Of a stretch of 64,000 bases of DNA, positions 21,823 through 34,069 are shown piece by piece. The stretch is from assembly GCA_949361645.1 (NCBI GenBank), contig OX442423.1:8340624-8404623 (forward strand), in the 5' to 3' direction. The DNA is from Spongilla lacustris (Eukaryota > Porifera > Demospongiae > Spongillida > Spongillidae). Position 1 is the first letter of the stretch. Every line of letters starts with the position of its first letter. The notes under the pieces were generated by a model. That model ran no database searches. It saw only the letters and a program-made list of their open reading frames with translations, and was not told where the DNA came from. Both the position numbers and the translations under genes were made by a program.

Positions 21823-24392
21823 GTAATTGCTTTTGTTTTACTGCTCTGGATTACTGAGGGTAAGTATATAATAGCACACACCTTTCTAGTCATGCACATG
21901 TACTTTTGGCAAAAAAAAAATAGTATCAGTATATTAATTAGGAATCAGCACTCAATATTTTGTCTTCTCCAGTCCATGCCCAGACATTGATATGCCAGGT
22001 TAATGGAGGTGCGGTGTCATGTCCTCCTGTAGCGTATCCTGGAGACCAGGTGACTTTTACATGGACTGCTCCATCAGCAGTCGGATATAACCTATGGATT
22101 CTGCCTAATGGCACATGTTCTGATGCAACAATCAAGTTAATGCAGACTAATTATGAAAATTCTTGTGGAGCTCAAAGCACTACATGTGGACCATTTGTGG
22201 CTAGGAACATAAATCCTAATCAAGGAGATCCATGTCTGCAGAGCAAATTGACAGTGACTGTGAATTCTAACATGACATCTATCATCAAAATTACGTACGG
22301 AAGCTATAATATATACAGAGATATGAAAGCTTTGAATACCACTGAAATACATGTTAAAGGTAAGAATATATATGGCCGTAACATCTGTTAGTAATCATAG
22401 TGCATTTTGATAATACCAAGGGGATTGTACATATCCCATTAGATGTGTAATTGCCATCATATTGGATTCATGATTGTATTTTAGCTATAATTTTCTTATT
22501 CAAAATCTTTGAATAAAAATATTATCCCTGTTCATGCACACATATATGTCGTTCAATTCTTCTGTAGCACACACTTCAGCATTCAGTGTGATGAGTGGGG
22601 ATAGAAGATTACCAAAAACCATTACATCTCTGCCTGTGACTCCATCTACTCCTACTGTGGTATCTTCAACTATCAGTGCAATAGAACCATCTAGTCCTAC
22701 CTATATATCTATCTTATCAAGCAGTACACTGGTACCTACCTCTGCACACTCTGCAGCTGAAAGCAGTCCAGATTACATCATTTGGCTTGGTGTTGCATTA
22801 GGCTGCTGTTTAATTATTATATGCACTTGGTTATGCCTCATGTATTTTTTCCGCAAACAAATTGCCCAGAAGTTAGGTAAGTCAGTATATGTGTACATGT
22901 ATCTGTGCATAATGGCCATAGATAAAATGAATGCACTTGATCACACTTCATCTTATTACTGATATGCTATGATGTGAAAGGCTTTTAGTGGATTGATTTG
23001 TAGTGTCAGTGACTTTACAGTTGTAGGTATAACCCTTAAAAACCAGTGTAAAAGATATTCAAACCTCAAGTAACTTCAACGTTGCATTTTAGGTGTTATA
23101 TGTAGGCTGCCATGGTTAAAGGTTATTGCATATTGAATGCAATTAACCCACAAAATAAAAACCTGCATGAGCACTTATGTTTTGTGGGATATTTCGGGTT
23201 TGCAATGTTCATGGTTTTATAACGATTTCATGATGATGATGATGCAATGTGTAATTACAGAAGACCATGAAAAGCATCCTGGAGGTAGGCTTTGGATTTG
23301 TGTAATCTTCATATCAGAACTTATACACAAAATATTGAGAATTGTATCAGATGAAATATTTGCATGAAAAAGGAAATTTGTGGTTGGTTTGATTACTTCT
23401 ATTTTAGCAACCATTGGAACATGATTCATGGTTATTTTGCGGCATCAGAATTGCTAGAAAGGTCACAAATGCATAGAGCAATGCAACTTTAATTATTGGA
23501 TCAGAATGTGATCTATAAAGCAATACAGTCATTATTGTCTGAATGCCTATATGCATATACATTGTAGTTGGTGTATATGTACATGTAGTCTATCATGTAT
23601 GTACATGTATTTTCACCAAAATAAAATAATTATTCACTCTAATTTTTAAAAGTTGTTAAATGATGCTACATTTACTTACATGTATCCCTCCCCACTAGAT
23701 CTCACTTTGACTTCTTGTTGTGAAGCACAATCAAAGTCTTCAAACCCACCTGTTGATCAGGATCCATTAGGTAAATATGTCCTTGATTACGAATACCATA
23801 CAGCACAAGATAGTGGAGAATTAAAATTTGGAGAATTCACATACGTAGAATAGAAAGATATTGGCGTAATGAAAAATTTGCGTATGATTTTGGTAATTTG
23901 CCAAATTTACTTAGTTTCTCCAGCCACTATTTTGCCTCAAGTGTACATGCTGTGGTAATTCATGCACCAAATTTGCTTAGTTTCTCCAGCCACTATTTTG
24001 CCTCAAACAGTTATTAGTGTACATACTGTGGTTACATGTGTACATACTGTGGTTATATTCATGCAAACTTTCTTTTGCAATTCATAGCCAAGAAGATCAG
24101 AATTAAAGACTTCAATGGATTAAAATACAAGGGAAAGGCTATCTTGGAAATCATAAATTCCCATTGGACTGAATTAGCTGAGGAACTGAATATACCACTA
24201 GAAGGCATATATAACGAAACAGCAACAAGTATGCGTGGTAAGAAGCTGATCAAGGAGTGGATAAGGCTATCAAAGGAGGATGAATGGATAAGGCTATCAA
24301 AGAAGGATGCTACCTGGGGAAACCTTATAAACGCCTTGAAGAGTATTGGCCAGGAGGGTATGGCCCAAAGTTTGGAAAAGAAATTGAAGTGA
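21823..24392 (+). CDS. Receptor 3: Ig-like membrane protein with cytoplasmic death domain (5' end incomplete)
   Basis: Exons: ..21823-21859 (end of a leader, VIAFVLLLWITE), 21973-22359 (Ig-like, homologous to receptor 2: CQVNGGAVSCPPVA, PGDQVTFTW), 22568-22876 (Ser/Thr/Pro stalk, then membrane segment WLGVALGCCLIIICTWLCL and FFRKQ stop-transfer), 23261-23284, 23699-23770, and 24088-24392 to TGA. All junctions are phase 1 and lengths fit whole codons. The last exon is a death domain: HWTELAEELNI, IYNE, LIKEWIRL, then ATWGNLINALKSIG and SLEKKLK. Death domains recruit adaptors or caspases by homotypic binding. No ATG is found in frame in the first exon, which is closed upstream by a stop at 21772, so an earlier exon must supply the start. 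If 23771 is not used as a donor, translation stops at 23853 with a tyrosine-rich tail. Confidence 0.8.
23771..23853 (+). CDS. Alternative 3' end of receptor 3 (intron read-through tail)
   Basis: The exon ending at 23770 has a donor (G|GTAAAT) leading to the death-domain exon. Without splicing, the frame stays open for 27 codons (YVLDYEYHTAQ, then ELKFGEFTYVE) to TAG at 23853. Those codons are rich in Tyr and acidic residues, resembling a signalling tail rather than random intron. An alternative isoform without a death domain is therefore possible. This is inference; transcript data would decide. Confidence 0.4.
23890..24012. repeat. Tandem duplication in the last intron of receptor 3
   Basis: The phrase TTAGTTTCTCCAGCCACTAT plus TTTGCCTCAA occurs twice about 70 bp apart, and GTGTACATACTGTGGTTA is repeated just after. 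A recent small duplication upstream of the death-domain acceptor. Confidence 0.7.
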
Positions 24393-24944
24393 ACTTAAAC
24401 ATTCTTATTTTCCTATTTGTGAGTGAAAAGTATGGCATTGTTTAATTGATTTGATTAAACAAATCACACAACCAGTTTTATTTCTGAAACCTTCCGAGGG
24501 ATGACAGACCATGCACAGGCACACTTGCTTATATGAAGATTATGCATGCTCTGAATATTTCTAAAAGTCTATTTACAAAAGTAAACAACACACCTGGAGG
24601 ACAAGGATACAGCCTACAATGTTCTAACCTCAACACACCTCCCATGGTACCCACACATCTACCATGGTACTGACACACCCCATGGTATCCACATACCTCC
24701 GACGGTACCCACACACCTCCCATACTACCCCACACACCTCCCATGGTACCCACACCCACACTATACGTATTATATAAATAGTATTTGCCTGACACAAAAT
24801 CTCTATACCCAGAAGAAATGGTTTTATTTTGTGGCCCCAAACTAAGAGTGGTTTCTGAAATCTGAGCATGCAATTACAATTTAAGCACAATTATATTTAT
24901 CATGTGACTGAGTGGAGGGGAAAGTTTAGGAGGATACCAGTATA
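24393..24944. repeat. Intergenic with CCCATGGTACCCACACA-type tandem repeats
   Basis: At about 24635-24760 an imperfect 18-20 bp unit (CTCCCATGGTACCCACAC) is repeated six or seven times. The minus-strand ORFs seen there are repeat artefacts. No gene is visible in the rest. Confidence 0.7.
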
Positions 24945-26233
24945 GATGGGCTTCTACACAGAGAGACTGAACACTTTTGAGCCAGCCTCACACAAATGAG
25001 ACAAGCCCTATGCAGTGTGACAGCTTATTTACCACATGTAATCCACACAACTTCCAGATAAAGTTTATTCTGAGGACCCACACTAGGCACGTAGCCATTG
25101 AAACTGCAGATCATTTGTGAAATCGTGACATTTTGCTGTGTATTTCTTTAAATTGTAAATAATAAGTTCACAATAACTATAATTACAACTATACTCAAAT
25201 TAAAGCTGGCCATAGTCATAAAGGCATTTTGACACAGGAGTGCTATATACATATAGGCCGAGCCGTATTAAACGTTCAATGGGCCTGTCGGCATGGCGTA
25301 TCCATGCAGAATTTCAGTTAGGGCTGGTATAGAGGATATGCAATCCACTTGTATTGTTCCCACCATCACAATGCATGACAACAGAAAAACACATAATGTA
25401 AGACACGCGGGACGTCAATTGCATATCCTCTTCATGCATGTATTCATTTTTCACACAGTTTTAATCACTTTGCAATTGCGGGTGCTCAAGCACCTGGGGG
25501 TGATACACCACGGCGCCGTAATGGGGAACGTTAAGAGCACGCGCCACATTCCTGTTTTATTTATTTATTTATTTTTAAGGCACCATAAACACATTTACAA
25601 TCGTCACACTTTTTTTTTTTCCCGGCATCGCCGGACCGTACATTTGTATATGCATGTGACTAGTAAATGATTTGATTTAACTCACATACATCATTATATT
25701 AATCACCAATTGATGCGACTTATACAATGCTTTCTAAGTGTATGATGCGCGTTGCATAATCTGTATGAGCATGCATCTACGACCCAACAGGACAATTGGC
25801 AGACAAGAGTCGTACTCAATTTCTGATAGAGTCATAGAGGGTTGTGCTGCCCATGCATTGAGGGTTGTATGCAAATTTGATGTGTGACCATGCGAGAAGC
25901 AATTAATGTGATAGTGCCCACTTTGCTTCAGTAACCCAGCACAGAGATGCATGCATTCCAAATCCGGGCCAGGCGTGTATACGTTTGACTTCAAAAACAG
26001 ATGGAAGGATTTCACTCCAAACGGCTAAAAATGTCACTCCAAATCAAGGCCGTATATGCTCTCTCTCCTCTGCTGCAAAGAATGGCTGCAGACCCTCAAC
26101 TCGCTTCTGCATGGTAGATCATTTTGTTCATGACTGAAAATGTGTCTTTTCAGTCAAATTGCACATTAAAGCATACATGTATAACATGTTACAATTTAAT
26201 TTTATTATCAAGTTATTGTTAATAGTATAGCAT

Positions 26234-26978
26234 TTAAACATATATTATGCCTGCCGTCAGCGTGGGCTGTACGTAGGCGGTGGTCTGAGTTGGCTGAATG
26301 AACACTGTGGATAGCTTCTCAGAATATTGCGTCATCACTACGGAAGGCTCGGAATTGGTTGGGGTAGATGGGGAAATCGCTGATGAGGAAAGTTGTTTAG
26401 GCAATTCTTTCAAATTGGAGATTCTCAGTATGACTTCATTACTGAAGCTGTCCTGTTGGTTGCAGCTAGTGATGCACCGTACAGCCATCACCGCTGTGTC
26501 TATCGCCGTGGCGTTTATCGCCGTCCATTTGCCAACATCGCTTTGATATTTTGGCGATACACTTGGTACTGCAGGATCGCTCCATGAAGTGGAGTCCACA
26601 ACGCATGGCAAATTAGCGCATTTACCGAGCAGAGGTGGCGATATTTCTTTGATGTAAAATAGCCATTTACTGCAGCTGGGTGAGCACGTGATGTTGTAGT
26701 ATTGTGGTTGAGCGTGCCTGGAGTCGTACACGGCGGAGACATTGCATTTCGCAGGAGAACATGTGGAGACACCGCAACTTGGTGAAGAAGTAGGAGCACA
26801 GCTGCCTGCACGGAGATCGGACGAGCAATAAATCAATAGATATGCATGTATATCATAGCAAAACTGAAGGCTAAAATGAAAGAAGTACGTATATAAGTGA
26901 TATATTAGCTTTTTTTGTTTTACCTAGCCATATGAGTAGGCCTAGCACCAGGGAGTAAAGAATGCTTATGGACCTCAT
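26234..26978 (-). CDS. B1: secreted cysteine-rich protein, 208 aa
   Basis: Two exons: 26978-26924 (55 nt) and 26805-26234 (572 nt), phase 1 junction, 627 nt in total. Residues 1-19 form a signal peptide (MRSISILYSLVLGLLIWLG). The mature domain has cysteines at 21, 29, 34, 39, 59, 63, 81, 86, 129 and 133, tryptophans at 66, 93 and 112, and N-glycosylation sites at 40, 56 and 116. From about residue 145 it is Ser/Thr/Pro-rich. No membrane segment or GPI-type tail follows; it ends with TAG ATTs in frame after LTAGIIYV. The domain matches the N-terminal domain of receptor C with identical Cys/Trp spacing. Likely a soluble relative of that receptor's ectodomain. Confidence 0.8.
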
Positions 26979-27070
26979 TTTGCACAAACAGACAAAGATA
27001 TACGCTTTTTATTGTTATTATTATGTTTCAATTCCGCCAATGGGTTGAGGTACTGGTAAGTCACATCACT

Positions 27071-27078
27071 CTTATATA
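27071..27078 (-). promoter_or_regulatory. TATA box of B1
   Basis: TATATAAG on the minus strand about 93 bp upstream of the B1 ATG, inside a block (GAGTATATAAGAGTG) conserved at the same distance in B3, B4, B5 and B6. Confidence 0.65.
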
Positions 27079-29489
27079 CTCCTCACCCAGGAAACTAATC
27101 ATGATCGTGGAACCATATATGTCAGTTATTTAAATATCCGGTAGATCCCTGCAGTGGATGTTTTTTTTTCCTCCTGTTCTTTGAACATCTGAGATACCCT
27201 CTTCGGATCAGAAAATATGACATGTACACGATTTCCGAATTTTGAGGTCCCATGAAACAATCTACATAGCTACTATTTGCGACTTTTTTTTTTACGCGTG
27301 TGCTTTCGGTGGGGATGTCGATATGTGCCGTGGCCTAATTCTATTGATAGGGCCACGGTAATCGGCACCCCAATAATTGGCCGCACCCCATATCACAGAG
27401 AAGCTCCAGACCAGTCTGCACAATGTGGCTAAAGAAGAAATATACATGGATTGCAGCAGATGGAAATTGATTTTTTATTTCCGATGTGTGTACTGAGTCA
27501 GTAGCTTTACATGCAAGATCATGCACAAGAGTTTCGTAACGGACGTCTACTTACCACTGCGTACATGATACACAAGTAGTACTTGTGACTCCCTTGTGTG
27601 TCCACATACATGTATATGGAGAGCTACGTGAAGCTATTGCATGCAGGATGATTTGGCCTACGGAGTTGGAGATCATAGCAGCAATAGCATCTATCAGTGC
27701 TACTTATATACATGTACAGTAGATGCAAAACACTTAAATGACTAAATAACTTATATATTCATCTAAGGAGGTGTACAGGTAGACTGCATATATACAGATA
27801 TAACTAACTTCTATAACTAAGTTAACTTAACTAGCTAACTTAACCTATAATTAAATTAATTAAGCAACCTAAATCCTTAGATGATTGAACTGTGTACGTC
27901 ACAGTTCAATCTTGAAGATTAAATCTGTGTTATCTGATCGAAGGAGGAGGACAACCGGAACGAGTATGGAGTATGGATTATCTCTACTGTCTTAATTCCA
28001 AATTGTATGTATGTCTGCATGCATATTATTGTATGTATAAATATTTGCCGGAACTGTCTAAATACACTTCTACATGAAGACTCCCTGATATGTTTGATGT
28101 GGTCTAATGCAGCACACATAAACAAGCTATAATCTATGCAACTACTACCTACACAATCCGGCAGCATTCTAAATCTCTGCAGCTCTGATACAGGGCTGTG
28201 ATGGCTGCAGGCGTTGTGCAAGTTTGACATGTGGCCAAGCAAAAAGAAAGCTGTGGTAATGTCCACTTTGCTTCAGTGTATGCGGTTGATTTTTAGGGCC
28301 CTATATGCTTTCCTACTATCACACTCAGTGATGGTAGATCATTTTGTGCATGACTGAAAATTTTAGTCTTTTCAAATTATAACATAACGTAATATGCAAT
28401 AAAGCGTAATATGCAATAAAGCTAAAACACAAGTTTTAATATGCAATACAGCTAAAACACAAGTTTGGCTCTACACTCTATGGAGGATGGCTCTGGCATT
28501 CGCTCTTCAGTATTAAGCAAATGCTCAAGTTTGAGAAAAGTTCAAAAGATGTTTGTGTCTTTGGCAGAGATTTATGTATCGCAAGCCTAGCTAGTTATGA
28601 CCTGCGTCAGAAAGTTAGATGTTTCTCTACCCCAAGCCCCATAGGAGTCCACCCTAAAGCTAAACATTTAGTTTAATAATTAATTACATTGTTTACTATT
28701 ATAAGTCCAAACTTATGTCATAAAAAATTACATTGTTTATTAATATTATATCACATTAAATTTACCATAAGTATATAAATTACCACAAATGTGGAAGCTA
28801 AACGTGATCCGAGTATAGGGATAGTGTTTGCTTGGCTTCCGATCCCCATGCAGCACCCATAATGTTCTATTGCAAGGGGGATATAATTATTATTATAAGA
28901 TTAATATTGTGTGACATACGCCAGAAAGTTTGGTGTATTGTTTATAATAATTATATACATGTATTCGTTTATTTAGGCGAATGACATACGGATTGCATGT
29001 TGCAGATTTCACTACAGAGTGGAAAATAATCACTTCATATAAATATTACAGCGTATTATTAATTGAATGCAAGCAAAGGATCTGGTAAAAAGTTTATCAC
29101 ACCTAGAACAGTAAAAACCTCTAAGTCAGGCATGAATCCACTCGTTTTATTGGAATTAAATACTGACCTCAAACGTCGTACATACATGATCCGATGAGAG
29201 CATTTCAGTCAATAAAGAACGGGGGAAAAAAGGCCTTGTTATTATGTGTAAATGTTTTTCCTCGCTGTTCAAAACATCCCGCACTATAGGAATCCATACA
29301 GGATATTTATTAACATCCTCATCTGTGTGTGATACCGCAATTAAACTTTATAATTAGTCAGAGTTTCTGGTACGATGAGAATATAAGAGTAATGTACCAC
29401 GCAGTACCTCAAGCTCAATCGATTGGCGTAATTGAAGTAGCCTAGCTCAATTATAGTCACAGGAAATCTCGGCCTGTTTCGTCTAGAAA

Positions 29490-29548
29490 ATGAGGTCCTT
29501 ATGCATTCTTTACACCGTGGGACTCTTAAGGCTATTAATTGTTAAAGC
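29490..29548 (+). pseudogene. Orphan B-like leader exon (relic)
   Basis: ATGAGGTCC opens a frame (MRSLCILYTVGLLRLLIVKA) clearly related to family B leader exons. Upstream, GAATATAAGAG, the ATTGGCG motif and CTGTTTCGTCTAGAAA match the family B promoter. No matching second exon follows within 600 bp. A decayed copy with a deletion is at 38245 in module II. It seems to be the 5' part of an older gene copy. Confidence 0.6.
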
Positions 29549-30220
29549 CGAATACTACAGAACTTGCCTCAGTTGTATGGTCATTTTTTTTTTTTTAAAA
29601 TTGCTATCATCAATAGTTCGTATCTATCGATTTATATATCGCCGTAATTATTTTCTGATTACCAGATTAATTATTGCGCACTCTCCGCTCGACAATGGGT
29701 CAAGTACGTTTGTCAACGTGAAATTGATATTTCTAAGTTAATTTCCAAAGTTAAACTCACTCTAAAGCTAAAAGTACTCAGTTAGATATACCGTATAATC
29801 CATACTCCATAAATTACTCGTTCCGCTTCTCCTCCTTCGCAGATTTAACCTAAATCCTTTAAAAGATTGAACTGTCAGTGTATACAGTTCAATCATTTTA
29901 AGCTACTTTATTTATCCAATATTCATAAATATCAGTTAGTCAGTTAGTTAAGTTAGGTTATAGTAGCCGGCGGTTAGTTATACATGTATATGCAGTCCAC
30001 CTTTCACTTCCTTATAGGTGCAATATATTAATGATTTAGCCATTTAAATGTTTCCCCACTTATTGCATCGTCTGTACTGTATAGAAATTGTTGTGTTCAG
30101 CACTGATGGAAAGTACTGGATTATTGACTTGTGTATCATGTATGCAGTGGTAAGTACACGTCCGTGATGAAACTCTTGTGATCTTATAACTTCGATTCAA
30201 GGGGGGGTTACTTCACTCCA

Positions 30221-30691
30221 CAATACTACAACATCACGTGCTCACCCAGCTGCAGCAAATGGCTATTTTACATCAAAGAAATATCACCACCTCTGCTTGG
30301 TAAATGCGCTAATTTGCCATGCGTTGTGGATTCCACTTCATGGAGCGATCCTGCAGTACCAAGTGTATCGCCAAAACATCAAAGCGATGTTGGCAAATGG
30401 ACGGCGATAAACGCCACGGCGATAGACACAGCGGTGATGGCTGTACGGTGCATCACTAGCTGCAACCAACAGGACAGCTTCAGTAATGAAGTCATACTGA
30501 GAATCTCCAATTTGAAAGAATTGCCTAAACAACTTTCCTCATCAGCGATTTCCCCATCTACCCCAACCAATACCGAGCCTTCCGTAGTGATGACCCAATA
30601 TTCTGAGAAGCTATCCACAGTGTTCATTCAGCCAACTCAGACCACCGCCTACGTACAGCCCACGCTGACGGCAGGCACAATATCTGTTTAA
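30221..30691 (+). pseudogene. B2: 5'-truncated family B copy
   Basis: Starts abruptly at the codons for QYYNITCSPSC and then matches B4 almost perfectly to its TAA. The leader exon, intron and first part of exon 2 (including four cysteines) are missing, replaced by unrelated sequence with a GGGGGGG run. It has no signal peptide and no TATA block, so it is very probably a pseudogene despite the open frame. Confidence 0.8.
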
Positions 30692-31524
30692 ATGCTATGA
30701 GCTGTAATTATGTGCAATTATTTATACATGTATATGCCAATTTCAAAAGACTGTAAATTTAATTCTTTTATGAGCGTCTGTTATAATTTTTTATTTTTTA
30801 TTTTTTATTTTTTTAAGTGCAAAACAATATTACAAAAAACATGAAATACATACATTTAGATGATACTTAAGTAATTAAAAAGAGAAATATAATTATTGAT
30901 ATAAACATATTAAACCCTTCGTGCGGGCCCGGGGAGCGGGGGTGTGACAACTGGGTCTGCATGCAGCGTTTGTTGGCAGCACGATACCTTGGGCGGGTCG
31001 GCTAACTACTAGCTTTAGAGACGTATGGCTGCCGGGGTGCTGAGGCTATAAGAATGCCAACCTCGTCTTGCCATTCGTGATTCGATTTTTATGGCAGACT
31101 CAGCCTCACTTTTGGTCAGATCCTCTGCTGTCAAGAGCTGAGCCTTGAACTTATTTGATTGGACTTCACTTATTTGATGCTTATATGTGTACATATATTA
31201 AATATATCGTTTCTCTGCAGCCAGGGCAATGCACTCCCACCCGAGTACATTACATTTGTGGCCATATCTTTATCTCCTCATTATGAGCTGCAGAAAAACC
31301 CGCAGTTGTGGTCGCTCCGTGAACAAATTTGCATGGGCTGAGCGGATGCACAACGGTGACGTCACATGGACCACGATGGGATGGGACCTGATCTACGTGA
31401 TTCTAAATCACGTATAGATCACAAAGTTACAGTATTTAATCTTACTTCTATACATGGATCAGGAGATCCTTGCAAGGATCATGTGCCAAGCAGTATATTA
31501 TGTAGCATCTCCATGCATTCAGTG

Positions 31525-32242
31525 CAGTGTTGCCGTGATATATCGCGAAAGGAGATATATCACGATTAAATGTTTATATCGCGAAAGGCGATATATCGCG
31601 ATTAATCTTTAGTCATATCGCGAAATTAACGTGTACGGACGTAAACATAGATATACAGAATAAAATTTAGAAACGAGCAGAGAATAAGTATACATTTAGG
31701 TATATCAATGAAAATAATTTACTGTTACAGTTAAACCAGTTCAGTTTGAATTTGCCTTAGAATATAATATCTCTGGAAATAGACATTTGCCAATGCAGCC
31801 TTTCATGCAACATGCCACGCCCCCACAGGCACACACAAGTACTTGCTTGCTGGTTTACCTATATGGTAGGGACGTATGGCTAATGACTCCTCCACCACAA
31901 CAATGGATCATATTTTCTGAAATTATTTTCTGCTGACAGGCAGCTTGGGAACATTGTGCAAGCTATCATGTAGCTAAAAAACAATTGATTTTTTTTTGGT
32001 GCCATCCAAACCTCCGATACGGCAGTTTTGATCAACGCTAATGAAGTCGTCTGTGGTAGCAAGTACATTTAGCGTAAGTACACTTTTGCGATCAACGCTC
32101 ATGAAATCGTCTGTGGTAGCAAGTACATTTAGCGTAAGTACACTTAAACCTGTACCATATCCTTCGTGGTAACCATAACTATTCACCCCAACATTTTATA
32201 ACCAAGCGATAATGAATAATTTAATATATCGCGGCAACACTG
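31525..32242. mobile_element. hAT-type MITE, 718 bp, 8-bp TSD ATTCAGTG
   Basis: Begins CAGTGTTGCCGTGATATATC and ends GATATATTAAATT-reverse style as ATATATCGCGGCAACACTG, an inverted repeat. It is flanked on both sides by ATTCAGTG (31517-31524 and 32243-32250). The CAGTGTTGCC end and 8-bp duplication are hallmarks of the hAT superfamily. Inside are clustered TATCGCGA repeats and a tandem duplicate of about 60 bp (GATCAACGCTCATGAA). No transposase is present. Confidence 0.9.
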
Positions 32243-32800
32243 ATTCAGTGGTCCGGTACTGTAGTTTAATTTTGTGATTTATAAAGCATCGTAAAATTGA
32301 GGCTTAATTGGCTGTATGTACATATCACTATGCAGGCATATGTTATAGAGCGGACTTTTCGATAGCTAATTGCAAGATGCATATGTAAGTCCTGACAACT
32401 ACCTATAGCTAACTGCTGTTTATACTTCTTTTTTCTTATACCGGAAATCCATGCAGAAGCGTTCACGATGGGCTTCTGCACAGAGATCGAGACTAAACAC
32501 TTTTGAGCCATCCTCATGCACACAAATGAGACAAGCCCTATTCTCAACGTGTAGAAAACCTGATGGTAACTACATTGCTTCCAGATCAGTCAAGTTTATT
32601 CTGAGGACCCACGCGTAGCCATCGTTACAATTGAAACTATAGATCATTTGTGAAATCAAAAAAATATTGTGGAAAAAATAATAAGTTATAAACTACTATA
32701 AGTACAACCATACTCAAAGCTGGCCATACCTTAATATGGTCATAAAGGCATTCGGACACAGGAGTGCTATATACATTTAGGCCGAGCCATATTAATTAAA

Positions 32801-32919
32801 CACAGCAAAAATTTTTTAGTGTATTTCACTCAAAACGCAAACTATATCACTCAGAATCCTGATTCAGAGTGATATAGTTTGCCGTTTTGAGTGAAATACA
32901 CCAAACTGTTTTTGCTGTG
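32801..32919. mobile_element. Hairpin MITE private to module II
   Basis: CACAGCAAAAA..TTTTTGCTGTG ends with arms of about 55 bp (GTGTATTTCACTCAAAACG and its complement). Modules I (about 25270) and III (about 42780) read straight through the site (ATTAATTAAAAGTTTAAT), so it inserted after the duplication or was lost in the others. Confidence 0.8.
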
Positions 32920-34069
32920 AACGTTTAATAAGCCTGCATATCGCAAGGTGGGCCCCTGGGAGTAACAAAAGTGGGGCGTATATACAGCTGCATGGCGTAT
33001 CCTGGCAGAATTTCAGTTAGGGCTGCTATAGAGGATATATGAAATCCACTTGTATTGTTCCCAGCATTATATTATGACGCATAACAACAGAAAAACCGGC
33101 ACATGATGTCTCTATATACATGCATGTATTCGAGGGTGAAGGCGGGGGTGAATTAAACCGCATTACGCATTTCTCACACAGTTGTGCAGCAATCACTTTG
33201 CAATTGTGGGTGCTCAAGCACCTGCATGGTGTCATACACCACTGCGCCCCAATGGGGAACGTTAAGAGCACGCGCCACATTCCAATTTTTATTTTTATTT
33301 TAACGCATATATTAACAGCTAGGCTGAGCAAAAGCACATTCACAATCGTCCCGCGCTTCATTTGTATGCATGTAACTTGTAAGTAACTCACATACATGTA
33401 TTAATATATGTATTAATACATGCAGTAACTCACACACATCATTATACATGTATTAATCACCAATTGATGCGACTTTTACAATACTGTCTTAGCGTATGAT
33501 GCGCGTTGCCATATGTATGAAGACTCCCTGATATGGTCTAATGTAAGTATATATGTATAAAGTGTATAGATAAACAAGCATAATCTGCATGTGCATCTCA
33601 GTACGACCCAGCAGGACAATTGGCAGACAAGAGTCGTGCTCAATCTCTGATATAGAAGGTTGTGCTGCACTGAGGGTTGTATGCAAATTTGATGTGTGAC
33701 CATGCGAGAAGAAATAAATGTGATAGTGCCCACTTTGCTTCAGTAACCCAGCACGGGATGCATGCATTCCAAATCCGGGCCAGGCGTGTATACGTTTGAC
33801 TTCAAATTCACAGTAAAAACAGATGGAAGGATATCACTCCAAACGGCTAAATACACTCCAAATCAAGGCCGTATATGCTTTCCGCTAGCCTCTGCCGCAA
33901 AGAATGGCTGCCGACCCTCAACTAGCTTCTGGTACATCATTTTGTGCATGACTGAAACTGTTAAAGTCTTTTCATATTGCACATAATTAAAGCATACATG
34001 TATAACATGTTGCAATTAATATCATTATTATCAAGTTATCAAGTTATTATTAATTTATGATTATAGCAT

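Larger units (their letters stand above)
24945..32436. repeat. Segmental duplication module I (genes B1 and truncated B2)
   Basis: This stretch is repeated, with insertions and deletions, as 32437-42415 (module II) and 42416 to about 47660 (module III). Landmarks in the same order: ATGGGCTTCTNCACAGAGA, a minus-strand B gene, the GGCACCCCAATAATTGG block, CGAAGGAGGAGGACAACC, a decayed leader exon, a plus-strand B gene, and the hAT MITE. Intervening sequence shows no other gene. Confidence 0.8.

Noticed and set aside
24529..24890. Minus-strand ORFs rich in Gly/Trp/Val
   Set aside because: Read through the CCCATGGTACCCACAC tandem repeat.
26298..26587. ORFs antisense to family B exons (repeated in every copy)
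   Set aside because: Shadow frames; they recur only because the coding strand is conserved.
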